Below, one piece after another: positions 11,307-23,700 of a stretch of DNA of 64,000 nt. The stretch is from assembly GCA_013398955.1 (NCBI GenBank), contig VWPU01014922.1, positions 1 through 64,000 on the forward strand, written 5' to 3'. Under the pieces are notes generated by a model. The model had not been told where the DNA came from and made no database searches. It worked only from the letters and a program-made list of their open reading frames with translations. The translations under genes and the position numbers were made by a program. This DNA is from Callaeas wilsoni (Eukaryota; Chordata; Aves; Passeriformes; Callaeidae). Numbering within the stretch: position 1 is the first letter of the stretch; each line of letters opens with the position of its first letter.

Positions 11307-14264
11307 ATATGGAACAGCAAAATTTACTACGGTGCATTAAGAATGTAATTGAGATGCACAAAGACATAAGCCTGTTTAACTGGGAGTGTGATTTTTGTTT
11401 TTCACTAACAGTGAACTTTCTTTGGAAGGTAACTTAAGTGGGGTGTTGGCACATGTAAATGACGTATGCAATCTTTTATGAGTCCAAGTTTGTGTCAGAG
11501 ATGAGACACTAGAGGGAGCCCATATCACAGTTTTCTGCACCGAGAAATGGCTTTATAAAGATAAAACTATTTCTACTAATGAATAATTTAAAGTGAAATT
11601 TCTTATGGCTTTGCGATACAAAAGAAACTATCACAGTACTATAGGACACTTAGTTGAAAGCATTTTTGGCAGGCTTTCAATTCATAAACTCACTTCTCCC
11701 TTACCACTATCTGCATTTTCTGAGTACTACGAAAAGAGTACAATAGAGGAATCTTTGTTCTGGTGCTTGCTTATATAACAGAAAACAATTTATGGCAGTT
11801 CTCTTTTAAAGAACTCTCCAGACCCTGTGAGCGCAGTAACACAGAGGAAAGGCTCGAGTACATGCGCGTTGAGGCATTCTCCTTGTTCAGGCAGCGCGGA
11901 GACTTGAGATTTTTGTGATCTGCCAGAATGCAAAATTTTACCTTTGTTTGTGAATGCCTGTATGTTGCATATAACTTGCTGCCACGTGTCAGTGAGCACA
12001 TAAAATATGGCTCCTGCAGAAATAACCAGCATCGTGTGCCAGGCACTGGGCAAAGGACCTTGCGCAATGTTACAGCAGCCGAGGGGTCGTGACTGCAGTA
12101 ATTATTTAACCGCAGTCATTAGCCTTGTGATTGCATTTTGTTCCTCACTAAATAACGAGGCTTTAGAATTTAGCAAGGGTTTTGCCCAAGACAGATTGCC
12201 TAAGGCTGCACCTGCACTGCATGGCGTCGTTTCCATCCTGTGCCCGTGATGCTTTCAGGTGGCACTGCCCACCCAGTCTCTTCCTGTTATATAGCCAAAA
12301 TGCACACTCAAATCCAAAAGATGGGAAGTACTCCCAGTTTCAGCCTGGATGCAGCTGGGCTCACCCCAAGTGAGAGTGCAAGTCTGGATGAGAGTTAAAA
12401 ACAGTCTTTAATTTTAACTGCCCAGCCCTATATTCACTGTGCTGAATACTTCAAATCAAGGAACTGGAAGATGTAATGTTTTCAAAATTTGTATTAATAG
12501 AGGACAGTGGAGAAAAACGTGTTTTGATAAAATACTGAAATGCACTATTTATTGATAGCCTCCATATTTCATGTAGCAATTCACAAGGGATTCAGTACTG
12601 AAGACATTCAATATCCTAATTGCACTTTATGTTTGGTCTCTTGTTTTAAAAATGTTGGAGCTAAATCCATCAAAATCTGTTTACCAAGACAGTGTTCAGT
12701 TTTAACTGCTTTTTACTTGCATTCAGGTCCCTTTGTCATGCTTCTAGCTAACGGCAAGCTTTTTTTTCAACACTTCACATTAGCAGATGATTATGTAAGT
12801 GTGTACTGCAACTTATTCACAGAGTAGGTAGTATAAACATTGTATTTACAATTCAAATAGGAGCAGAGATGTATGTAATTTATCAGGACACACTCTCTCC
12901 ATCCATCTGTTAAGTGTGCTCTTAGAATGCTCTGTAACAGAAAATACTAACCCAAACATCTTTCCTCAGCGTAGATACCATTTGTCACTATGCACTACAC
13001 TTGTGATTTCCTCCAGACTGCTTTTTCCAGACTATTGTGGTTTTGTCCTTCTAATCACAAAGAATGTTTTTTAGAGCTTTTCTAAGATTAGTAGAAAATG
13101 ACTCCTAATAGTTAGAAATCTCAGTTGCTTGTGCAATTTTTTAAAATTAGCAGCTGTTATGGATGTTTGTGTATGTGTTTTAATATATCAAAATGTATTA
13201 ATGGAAAAATTGTATATATGTAGTGCAAAGCTACTATTAATATTGTTTTCATGGTTTGAAGAGTAGTCAGTGTTTTTTCTAAAGCTCTCTGTCCATAGCA
13301 CAGACTGAAGACAGAACTGTTAATTTTATAGGTCTTGGTGGTGCTTAGTATGGATGTATAGAAAGGTTTGTAAATATCTACCAGCTGATTTTCACACCAC
13401 ACCTCTGAAGCAAAGGGATATTTCTATTCCCATTTTCAAAATGGCAAATACGATATTCAGATCAGTACTGTAGTAACCAGCAACTTTATGTACACCTTTA
13501 AGGAAAAGAAAAAGCAAATGCTTCCTAGCCTTCTGAAAATGAATGTGAAGTCTAGATGCACGTCTTACCAGCACTCCTGTTTTCCTGAAGGTCGGTGACA
13601 TCAGCAGGTTCTTTCCTATTAGAATAAAAAGAAGCTGAGTTAGTTTAAATAGTAGGAATGTAGTTCTTCTGATGCAACTTTTCTTTCTTATTAAAACAGG
13701 CTGGGTTATATTATCATACAGCAGATTTGGAAGGTGTGGCAGCCTGTTTCAGAAGTACAATGATAAGCAGCTAGAGAAAGAAAGATTTATTAAACTCTTC
13801 AGCTAACACGGTTACACCAAGAAGAGAAAACAGTCCCAGGTTTGTAGGCTACTTGCAGCTTAACAAACTGTTGTGTTAGGAAATTTTTATGACTACTCGC
13901 TACTTTTCCATTAACAAAATAATGTGTGTTTGCCCCACCAAGGCATGTGAATCCCAGCTGGATTTTGTCAGTTCCCTGCCTTCTCAGTGTTCACTTACCC
14001 ACTGTCTGGGGAAGTTTGGCTCTAAAGGCACCTGGCAGTACTGTTCAAGTAGCTATTTCTGTTGGATGTGGAGCATGACAAGCTCAAATTGGAGAAAGTC
14101 TTTCACTGAAGGACTGCCTGTGGAAGCAATGTTCTAAAAGTTTTTCAGACAACAGTCGACCTGGCTGGGATTGATGTATTAAACAGTGTTCAGGTGTTGG
14201 TGAAGGGCTGTACTTGCCAGATCTCAGAAATTCAAGTTGAGAATCTGGGAAAATACTGACCTAA
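11307..14264. other. Host noncoding DNA between two inverted LTRs
   Basis: I see no retroviral gag, pol or env motifs in this nearly 3-kb interval. It contains a MIR-like ancient SINE remnant at about 12031-12215, which predates bird ERV insertions. The interval is therefore host sequence rather than the interior of a provirus. Short open frames (for example 11771-12067 on -, and 13889-14137 on +) have no recognisable features. Confidence 0.65.
12031..12215 (-). mobile_element. Ancient MIR-family SINE remnant
   Basis: Read on +, the segment carries GTGTGCCAGGCACTGGGCAA and, after a diverged middle, CCTCACTAAATAACGAGGC followed by a TTTTGCCCAAGAC motif. Order and spacing match the complement of MIR (TGTGCCAGGCACTG, then a GAGGAAACTGAGGC region, then CTTGCCCAAGGTCAC). 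The copy is heavily diverged, as expected for this old amniote SINE. Confidence 0.5.
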
Positions 14265-14713
14265 TGATGCCTTAGGATTTTAGCTTTTATATTTTCATAT
14301 GTTTGTTATCCTGCAAATCTTTAGTGTATAACTCTGAGCTCCATGTAGAGTGTTAGCTACTGCGTTTCCCATTTTGGTCAGACACAACTATTCCTCTCGA
14401 AGCTTGAGAATCAAGGACACCTCACTGTTTCAGACCCTGAGAAATGGAAACAAAAGTGAGCTGGGGTGAGCAAACTGAGAGAATGGGGCTCCACTGCCTG
14501 AAGCTGTAATTGGACAATTAACCTCTGATATGCAAATAGACAAAACTTACATCTGTCTGAAAAATGTGTGACTGTCGTGCATCTTGGGTGTAGTCTCTGC
14601 GAGACTCCTGCACTGCCCAAGGTGTGCCCTGTGAAGGCCTTTCAATAAATCCCTGCCCTTTATCCTTTCACTCTGTCCAGCCTCTGTTCCAGGTCAGCCT
14701 CGACAAGGCACCA
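14265..14713 (+). mobile_element. Solo-type ERV LTR, plus strand, partner of the 10.9-kb LTR
   Basis: The 449-bp element starts TGATGCCTTAGG and ends AAGGCACCA. It has an intact AATAAA polyadenylation signal at 14644-14649, followed by a T/C-rich U5-like segment. An Oct-type octamer ATGCAAAT sits at 14530-14537. It is the inverted counterpart of 10857-11306. The flanking tetranucleotides CTAA and CTGT agree at only two of four positions, so a target duplication is not clear. It is better preserved at its polyadenylation signal than its partner. No retroviral coding region adjoins it. Confidence 0.87.
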
Positions 14714-17700
14714 CTGTGGATCTCAGAACTTTCCCAGTATCTGGAGATAAAGATTTCTGGACAGGAGTGGGAGAAAGGACTTCTAACAGAACTAAAAACT
14801 CACAAACAGTGAGGGACTGAGGTTAAATAGCTGTGAAAATCTTCTGAAAGCATAATTTGGAGGAAAAAAGCTATTTACTTGTTTGAATGATTGACAATTC
14901 AATCACTAGCAATTCACACGTTTCCATTAGACTGAACACGCTAGTTCTGCATCATAGTGATGATTTTAGAAAATAATTCTAGCTTTCTATAATTGTTTAC
15001 ATGAATAACAAGGTTGAAAGAAAATAACTGAAAATTAGCTGGTGACTCTGCTACCAGTCATGTATGCAATTCTATTTTAAGATAAAAATTTTGATGAGCA
15101 CATCAAACAGAAATTTCTTATATTTTTGTGTTAAAGGTGATTGCTAACCTGCAGAAGTAAACCATGACAGGGTTTTTCCACTTGCCACAAAGGGATGATG
15201 GTGTGTGTCAAGTCTCAAACACTTGCCTATGTGTTCCATGTACTTTCCAGTCTATCATGTAAAGAAGAAAACTCATTATTATGGCATTTCTTCTGAATTT
15301 GTGATTACTCTGAGGAATATTTTGTTTGCATTCTCTCTCTTTGCTATGTGAAACATGTGAAAGGGTGGGGCTGCAGCAGCAATAAGAGATCTCTTGGTAC
15401 AACCGTATGTTATTACAACTAGTTGTCTTGACCTAAAGTTGTGGAAGGAGAAACAATACACTAGTGGAAATCTGTATTTAAGCATCACGACAGAAACATG
15501 TTCGATGGAAATAGATGTCCTGTGCCCTTACTGCCCCATGTAATAATTGGAACGTTTATGTGGGCTTGAGTTTGTTTGGCTGGACTCTGATGAAGGATTT
15601 TGTGTGGATTTTTTTCCTGTTTGGTTTTTTTTTTTTTTTAAAATACTGCTAAGAGTAAACACAACTTCTCAAGAGTGGGCTGTGTTTAAAGAAGAGCAGC
15701 ATGCTGGCCAGAATGCCTGAGATATTGGATAAACAGATGATGAGCTCTCGTCCAGTCTCTGTCTTATTCTAGATGATTCACAAACTAGTTACAAGATTTA
15801 GTGAAGGATTTTGTTTAATACAAGTGATAGTGACACGTGTTTCTACAATAAAATGTCCAGCACTGCATTTCAGAGGGTGTGTAAATATAACTCGATGTTT
15901 TCACTATATGTCTATAAAAAAAGATTAATTCCATAGTCCTATACTTATTTTAACTATCTACACTGATTGTTTATTGTCCCTTTTGGGGCAATATTTTTGT
16001 GAGACTCAATTGGTTTTGTTACTGATGTCAGTATAATTGTGAAGATATATGACAAAGTAAATATTATTCTTGTGAGACATGCAAAGTAAATTTCAATGAA
16101 ATATGGTTCATTTGAGAATTGTTTCGTATTTTGTGAGAAATTAGTAAGCAAATACTTGTGATTTAGATCTGAGTAACACATTTGGTCTATCCTAAGATGT
16201 TTATAAGGTGGTTGTTCTTTCCTCATCTCTTAATTTCTTAACCAGATGTGGCCTTCCTTATCTTTAGGCAGATGCTTTTTGGAGACTGTTATATTTTACT
16301 GAACAGTAATTTATTTCTTGCTGTATAAAAACAAAATTCTACGTTCCAAGCTGAATGAAAAGAAGTATCATCATCAAAACTCAAGTTACCTTAAGCCAGA
16401 GGGTGATGAGTCTGTAAAAGAGAGAGATGACAAAGTAGGGGTGAACATGAAGTTGAGAACTTGCAAGAATAAGTTTTGGAGGGTGTCCTCTGTGACACTA
16501 ACAAACTGGGAGTACAAGGGAGACTGTCAGGAGTTGTGTCTTGACCACTGCTGGTCTTGCTGGTTTGTACCATATTAGCTGATGAACTAGAGTTTGCTTT
16601 CTCTTCTCTGCTTTCTGCAGCCTCAGTATATGGAATTGGCTTCTGTATTTCTCCTCTTTCTCTGAAACAACAAGACTTTAATGTGGAAGAAGAGATGATT
16701 TACTGTATTAGAAAATATGAAGTGGTTGTTTTATTCTTGTAATACTACATGTCTTCAATTTCAGACTTGGGATGACTTGCAGGATTTTGAAACTGGACAG
16801 GAATTTCTTTGATTGCTAAAACACATTTTGATAAGTTTTTTTGTCGAATTTGTGTAACATGGTACATTATTCAGCTCAAAAGTCACTGGCAGTTTTATGT
16901 TTTGAATTCTCTGCTGTTCTACCTTATATTCAACTTAACAGTTTGTGACTGTCTTGAAAATTAAATTGTGTTTTGATTATTTAAAATATTTGCTTTCCTG
17001 TTTAAGAAACAATGCCCATTCCTGCTAAATGGTGAACAGTTTTCATTGTCCTAATGACTTTCCATGCCTCATGTTGTGAGGAATACTTGAGTGAACTCTT
17101 TAAAGGTAATTTCAGTTTTCTGTAAGCGTGAGCTACTCTCTACTGCATACCAGTAACAGTAAGCTTAGGTGATGTTGTAAGCAAATACTTGAAATCTCTG
17201 AGAACACCAGTATGACTAATGGGCTCAAAAAGATAGTTGATTTTTGTTCCCTCATGTGGAATCTTGGTTCCACTAAAACAAGTCTCCTATTTACAGGATT
17301 TGACCAAAAACTTTCAATGTATTCTAAACTTTAACATTATGTAATGCGTTATATTTTATACCCTTTACCTTGTGTCCCCAATGCTAGTGCTGGCAGGTGA
17401 ATTCTCCACGCTCATGTTTAGGAAATACCATATTGCTACTTATGCAATCAAAACTTATATATTTTTTCCAAATATTTGTTAGCCATGTGCATTTTATGTA
17501 GTCACTTATTTTCTAATAAATACTTGGGGAGCACTGCAAAAATTGACAGATTGTCTTAAAGTCTTAAAAAAAAATATATCTCTTTGCCTAGTTTAAACAT
17601 TGGACATGCAATATTCTGAAAGAACTTTGAAAAACAGACTTACATGTAGCATGAACTTTTCTAAAGTTAACAAAGATGAGTAAGAGCTATGTCTAGCATT

Positions 17701-20700
17701 TCCTTTGTCAGATAATGACATAGTTTCTCCTTTATATAATTGTAATTCCATAAACTAATTAATAACTTTTGCAAATTAAGTTGGAAATGGGTACTGATGA
17801 ATTATGTTCCAGTGCTGATTAAAAGCATGGTCTAAGGTTACTTGATTAAATGTGTTATGTGCTTGTTTAGAAAGGACAGATAGACTGTGTCACTTGCAGC
17901 ATGAGCAAACTGCTAGTCAGATCATTGTTCTGTTTTTCAAAAAGCAATTTTGAGAGATAAAGCCTGATCTTTCCAATATGTTGCAAGTGAGATTAATGCA
18001 CATACAGAAATGGAGAAAGTACTTTCTTTAGAGACTACTGCATTGTCTAGCAAGTATAAGTAAATGGGATGTACATAAATTCATCCTCAAACTACGGATA
18101 ATTTAGTCTTGACTTGATCTCTTTGTGTTGTCATTCTAAGAATACAATTACTCTATTAAAAATGCTGAATGCAAGAAAACTTTATCCTTTTATTCATTGG
18201 TGTAGTATGTTAGAGTATTGAACTGGATATAAAAAGGTAGACTATTTGGCGATACATATACATCTCTATGTGTATACATGTATTTACACATATGTAACTG
18301 TACATGCGTGTATCTGTATGATAGACAACTGCGTGCTCGGGGTCCTCTGCTTTTTGTGGAATCACTGATAGTTTTTTCCAAAGAAAACCCTATTTTTTAA
18401 CTCTAGTGTTGTATCATTTTGGATAGATGGTTGTTCCTAAGTGTCACTTGAAGATAGCAGGCCTTGCAGCGCCCTGTGCAGTACTGTGACCTGATGAGTG
18501 CAGGTTTAACAAGAGTAACCACAGTAACATGTGTTTTCTATTCCTGTAGATACAGGAATCACAGGCAAGTTCATGTTAACAGAGTGGTGCAGCAGAGAAC
18601 AGAAGAAGAGTGCTTAAATTAGGAGACAAGAGTGCTGCATTAGACGTTACAGGTGACAGGAATCAATACATGTGTTTAATTTACTCCTTTTAGTTAGGTG
18701 CTGCAATGATAAACAATTAGAATGTTAAAAATAATTTTTTAACTGTGAAATGCAGCTGTATTTCTATCATGGAGTTATGGGCATTGACATTTTACCATTT
18801 CATTCTTAATAGGATAGGATCAGTCTGTTTCACTATAGTAGTTCAATTTGGTATACCATACGCAGTTCTGTAACTCAGAAGAAAAAAGGACAATGGGTAT
18901 CACAAAACCATTCCACAAAATTTGCCCTTTTTGGTTAATACACATGTTATATATAGTTTTGCAAAGCACTTTTAAGTGTGCTCTTTTGCCTCACAGTCTG
19001 AGTTGAGTGACTATAATGTTGTGTCTTGTGTGTTGTATAGTGAGATTAGTAGAAACCTGCATTGTTTTAAAATGGGATCTGTCTACAGTTAAAAACACCT
19101 TTGTATTGGGCTGGTGAGATTAAAATTCTGGGAGAGATCAGGGCCACTTTTATTATTAACCATTGAGTGAGAATGAGTGGGGCAAAGATGTGGAGAAAAC
19201 CAGTGTGTAGACTGGTGGGAGAAGACAAAAAACACGCCCTTTTTGCACTGAAGAACAAAACACCAATAGTTTTATAATCTGGAAAGCATATGTAGTGCCT
19301 TTAGCTGCTAAGTCTTTTGCCCACTGAGTGCTGGGTGAATGGTGTAATGTTGGAGATGTCACTTTATAAAAGGAGAAACTTCCAGTTGCAAGTAAATGCC
19401 ATTGTCAGTTAGAGAATGGGAGGAAATAGGGATATAGCTTTCCAGTAGTTTTGAGCACATGCATTTCCTTGAAGGTGTTCCCTTCCATTGTACAAGGAGG
19501 GGCGTTGCAGCAGGTCCTGCTCCAGCCAATGTTGTAGAGCTCAGGACTGTCTGTATGTGCCTTCTGCATCCTTTTCAAAGGCAGGATGCTTTACAGCCAG
19601 ACGCTTACACTGGTAATTCTTCCTGTTTTCTTTCATGTCTGATGCTGAATATGTAACTGAATTCCATTCAAGAGACAGGGAGCTGAAATATAAGAAATTT
19701 TGGGATCAAAATTCAGTGTTATGAATATCTATAATGTCAAGTATTGGAAGGATTTAATTAAGTCCTTATGCATAGTCGAATACCTCCTGAATTTCATTTC
19801 AGTTGCAATCAAGCATCTGCAAATGGAGTTGGTGTAATCGCAGGTTTTGTGACATTTTATAAAGGATTTTTTTAGCAGTCTAAATCAGCTACAAGATTTG
19901 AGAATACTTCATTGCAGGTCTCCAAGTTCAGTAGAACAAGATGGGTTTTATTTCATGAGAAGTCTAGTTAATAGGATGTTTTAGGAAAGGAAATTGTTCA
20001 GGAAAAGTTATTGTTCAAGGAGTAAAGATCCTAAAGTTGTCATCCAGCAATAATCAAACAAAAAGTTAAGATTTGATGTTTGAGGTTTTTGTGCTTTTCT
20101 GCAACTGCAAGGAATCAGACTCGCATTTCCATTTCCTTGGGGAACTGTGGGCTCCGAAGTGCTTGTATCTTTTAAACAAGACACGCATCTCCAAAAAAGG
20201 CAAAAATGTCACAGGAATGACATTTTAACATAAGCTGTGTATTTCTGCGTTAAAGTTTCTTGTTGAAAGACACAAGTTCTCTTACCCGCACCCTCTCATG
20301 GTAGAAATAGACTCAGTTTTGCATAACCGCTTCTGAATGCTAAGTTATCATGTTGGTCTTGAATACACATAAAAATATGACTACATAAGAAATAGAATTC
20401 AAGAAATTGGATTGTGCTCTTTGGTCAATAATGAAATTGAAAAGCTTTGGTTGCAGATATATCCAAATGATGTGAAACTAATGCAGTTCAAATGTGGTTA
20501 GTTTCCCTGAGGAGCCCTGAGCAATGGCGATGCCTCAGAGAGATGATGTGAAAGAGTGGCTGTACCATGGAAATATATTGAAAAGGCAATGAAATTAAAG
20601 GATCTGCAGTTTGAATTGTTACTTTCTCTACTTTATGCATCAAGGTTTTTACGCTGATTAATTCACTCCCCACCTATGATTCACTTAATAGCATACCCAG

Positions 20701-23700
20701 CCACTGCTTTCGTGTTTTGGAATGCTGACTGCAGAGCTACTATTTTGGTCTCCAGAGGAGGCTTTCTATTTTGTGAAGTGTGCAGCATGTATACCAAGTT
20801 TCACCTCTAGAAAGATGAGAACAGTGTTACTTTTCACTTTAGTAGACTGATGTGCTTAAAGAAGACCACAAGCACTCCTCTATAATTGAAGATGTTTTAC
20901 TGAACCAAGTATTTCTGATTTTGATTGCTAGGGAAATGGTGATCTATTTTACAGCACATCTTAATTGAGGATAGAAGATGTACAGTCCACGGCTAGTTTC
21001 CCTTCAGAGTGTTTAACTTACACCATGTCTCTAAACCCAGTGTTTTTAAGCCGGGCTTTTATTAAAAAGAGAGATCCTGCCTTCCCTTTCATCCTCTGCC
21101 ATGCATTTTGCCCTGTCCTTGGAGCTGTTGCCAAGGGAGCACACAGTGTGCTGGAGCGAGGAACCATGCTGATTGAAAGTGAACTAGATTTTATGGTTTT
21201 CCTTTTATTTCTTAGTTCCATCCAAATGAGTTTCCTGATAAGCTCACCATGCAGCTGCACAAATGCTGGCACTAAGACAAGGGAAGCAGCAGCCTGACCC
21301 TAGCTAGGGAAGGAGCTTGCTCCCTTAGGTAGCTGTGTGCTCCATTGAGGCACATGCTTTGTTTTCTGGCATTAAAGAACTAAACTGAAGTGGTTGCACT
21401 TAGGTGGCTGTTATCACTTATGTCTCGGGTCCCTCAGTAGGTTGGAAGTGTCTCTCACCTTCCCCAGTGTCACTGCCCTGCTTTCCCCGTGAGGTCCGTT
21501 ACACCAGGGCTCTGTGGCTGACGCACAGTGAAGCAAGGCAGTCGAACACTTCCTTTCCTGGAAGTGAAGATCTGCTGTTGCTCTGTGAGGGAAAGAGGGG
21601 TCTTGTGTGCACAGGCATTTTACTTTATTCTGGCAGCAACTGTTAGCCACTAACAGAGTGATGCTGAGGAGCTTTAAATGAGAGAATGAAAGCAAGCTGG
21701 CCCCCAGGAGAGAGAAGCTCTGCTATTAATGGTATTGCAGATACTATTTTTCATTTATTTCAGTAGTTCAATCATCGGTTGCTAGTACAGAGATTTCTTG
21801 CATTACACATTTTTCTTGCCTGTTGATAATTGTTCCTTGCCATCCTCAGAAAGCTTTTATTCTAAAAGTATCCAGCTCTTAAAGGAAACAATTTAATGCC
21901 CCTGTTCTAGGCATAAAAATTATCTTCCACAGCCCAAGATGCACATTTAAGTCAGGCCTTTCAGTTCATCTGCCAGTTCATCTGTTGCTGCTGGTCCTTT
22001 GTTCAGAAGTAGTTTACCCCAACTCTGATTTTCTTAGTGACATTTTAATTTTGTGGTGACATAACAGTAGCTTTTAGGAGTGACAAATACAGGTCCAAGC
22101 AAGATTCAGTAGAGCTGGAGCGTCCTTATTTTTTAAAACAGACTTGTTTTTAAAACTGTTCCTTAGCCAGTTCCAGCACTCAAACTGATACCCTCCAACC
22201 TCCTGAACATCTCTTTGTGAAGAAGTGCCATCTGACTAACTGGTGGCCAGATGTTTGATGGAATGGAGCTGGTCCGGAGTGAAGAACTGCTGCTTTCTGT
22301 AGCAGTGGGTTGTTACTGCCCTGCTGCTCTGTGACAGTACGTACTTGCAAATGCTTACCTGTGGCAGGTGCAATGCCAGGCAGAGTTGCTCACTCCCTGC
22401 TTGCTGCTGATTTCCAAGGAGAAGCAAAAGAAGCGGAAAGGTTTATTCTGGTTATTAAAGTCAATGCCTGTTTCTGTTCTCAGTGTATATCCAAAGAAGA
22501 AGTTTCTGAGTTAACATTTGGGGGAGTTTTAGAGCTAAATTATGTGTGTGTTTGTTTTTTTTTTATGTGCTGAAGTTAATGTTTTATGGAAGCCTTTGTC
22601 CCTACATGACTGAATGTAGGGAGAATTGAATTCTGAGTTATGAACAGGTAGAAAAGAAGGAAATCCTACATAAAGGGAAGTATTTACTGTCTTTGTTCAG
22701 TCAAGACATTTATGTGGTACAAATATGTGACTGACTCTTTTTCAACTAGCAATTTATTGTTGTTCGCAAATCCTCTAAGACTTTCAGAATCTTTGCTGAA
22801 TCTAACTAATTTGATTTATGTGTTTATTTTTATAACATGAGCTTGCCCAGAAATAAAATAATTCCTTCCTTTTTTTGAGGGTGAGAGACTCATGATTGTG
22901 TTTTGGTCAGTAGAATAATAGGGCCTCAATTTAACCATAAAAGCAATACAAAGCAGCCTAGATATGCATGCATTCAGGTAGCATTTTTAATGCAGTATTC
23001 CTTGTAACTTTTGATAATTCTTTCAAGTAAGAAACCCTTAATCCCAGATATGCAATAACATTTTTACAAAGTGTATAATTTATCACTGGTCTGTGTGAAA
23101 TACATGGTACTCTTCAATATAGCTATTGCTAGATGAGGTTTCTATTATTCTCATTTTTCAAAGATGTGAAGGGCTAGGCACAACCAAAAATGAAAAGATG
23201 CATGATGAAATGTAAATATTCTCAACTTGCTTGGCAGCAAATCTTAGGTTATGTTTTCCCTCAGGATGTTTCTCTCCTATTTTTTCCTTTATACTCTCTC
23301 CAACCTTTAGATATCATCAACTTTTCCAGTCTTGAGATTAATGTGAGCTTTGGATGTTTTTAAGGAGCTGGGGAAAGAAGACAGACATTTAGAAGATTAA
23401 GTTCTGAATTTTGTCATTAAAATTGCAGAATTTCTGTAATAGGAACAATAAACAATGAAATGAGAGTACAACAAAAGAGAATGTGAGAGAGATCTTGATG
23501 ATTAAGTCCAGGTACTTGAGAGACAATCACTGCCAATGCTGAATCAGTTTATGGGTTTTTATAGCTTAATTAATTGGATCAAAGAAAGGGTCATTTACAT
23601 GGCATCCTCTCAGACTCATAAACCAGTCTCTGGAACAAGGATTTCAAAGCGCTGCTAAAAAAGAATCCTTCCTGCTTGTTCATACCTTTGAAGAGATAAA

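Noticed and set aside
13410..13470. MIR-like CTATTCCCATTTTCAAAATGG
   Set aside because: Only one short block resembles MIR, with no second diagnostic motif in the right spacing.
11307..14264. Possible full provirus between the two LTRs
   Set aside because: The LTRs are in opposite orientation, no gag, pol or env motifs are visible, and an older MIR remnant lies in the interval.
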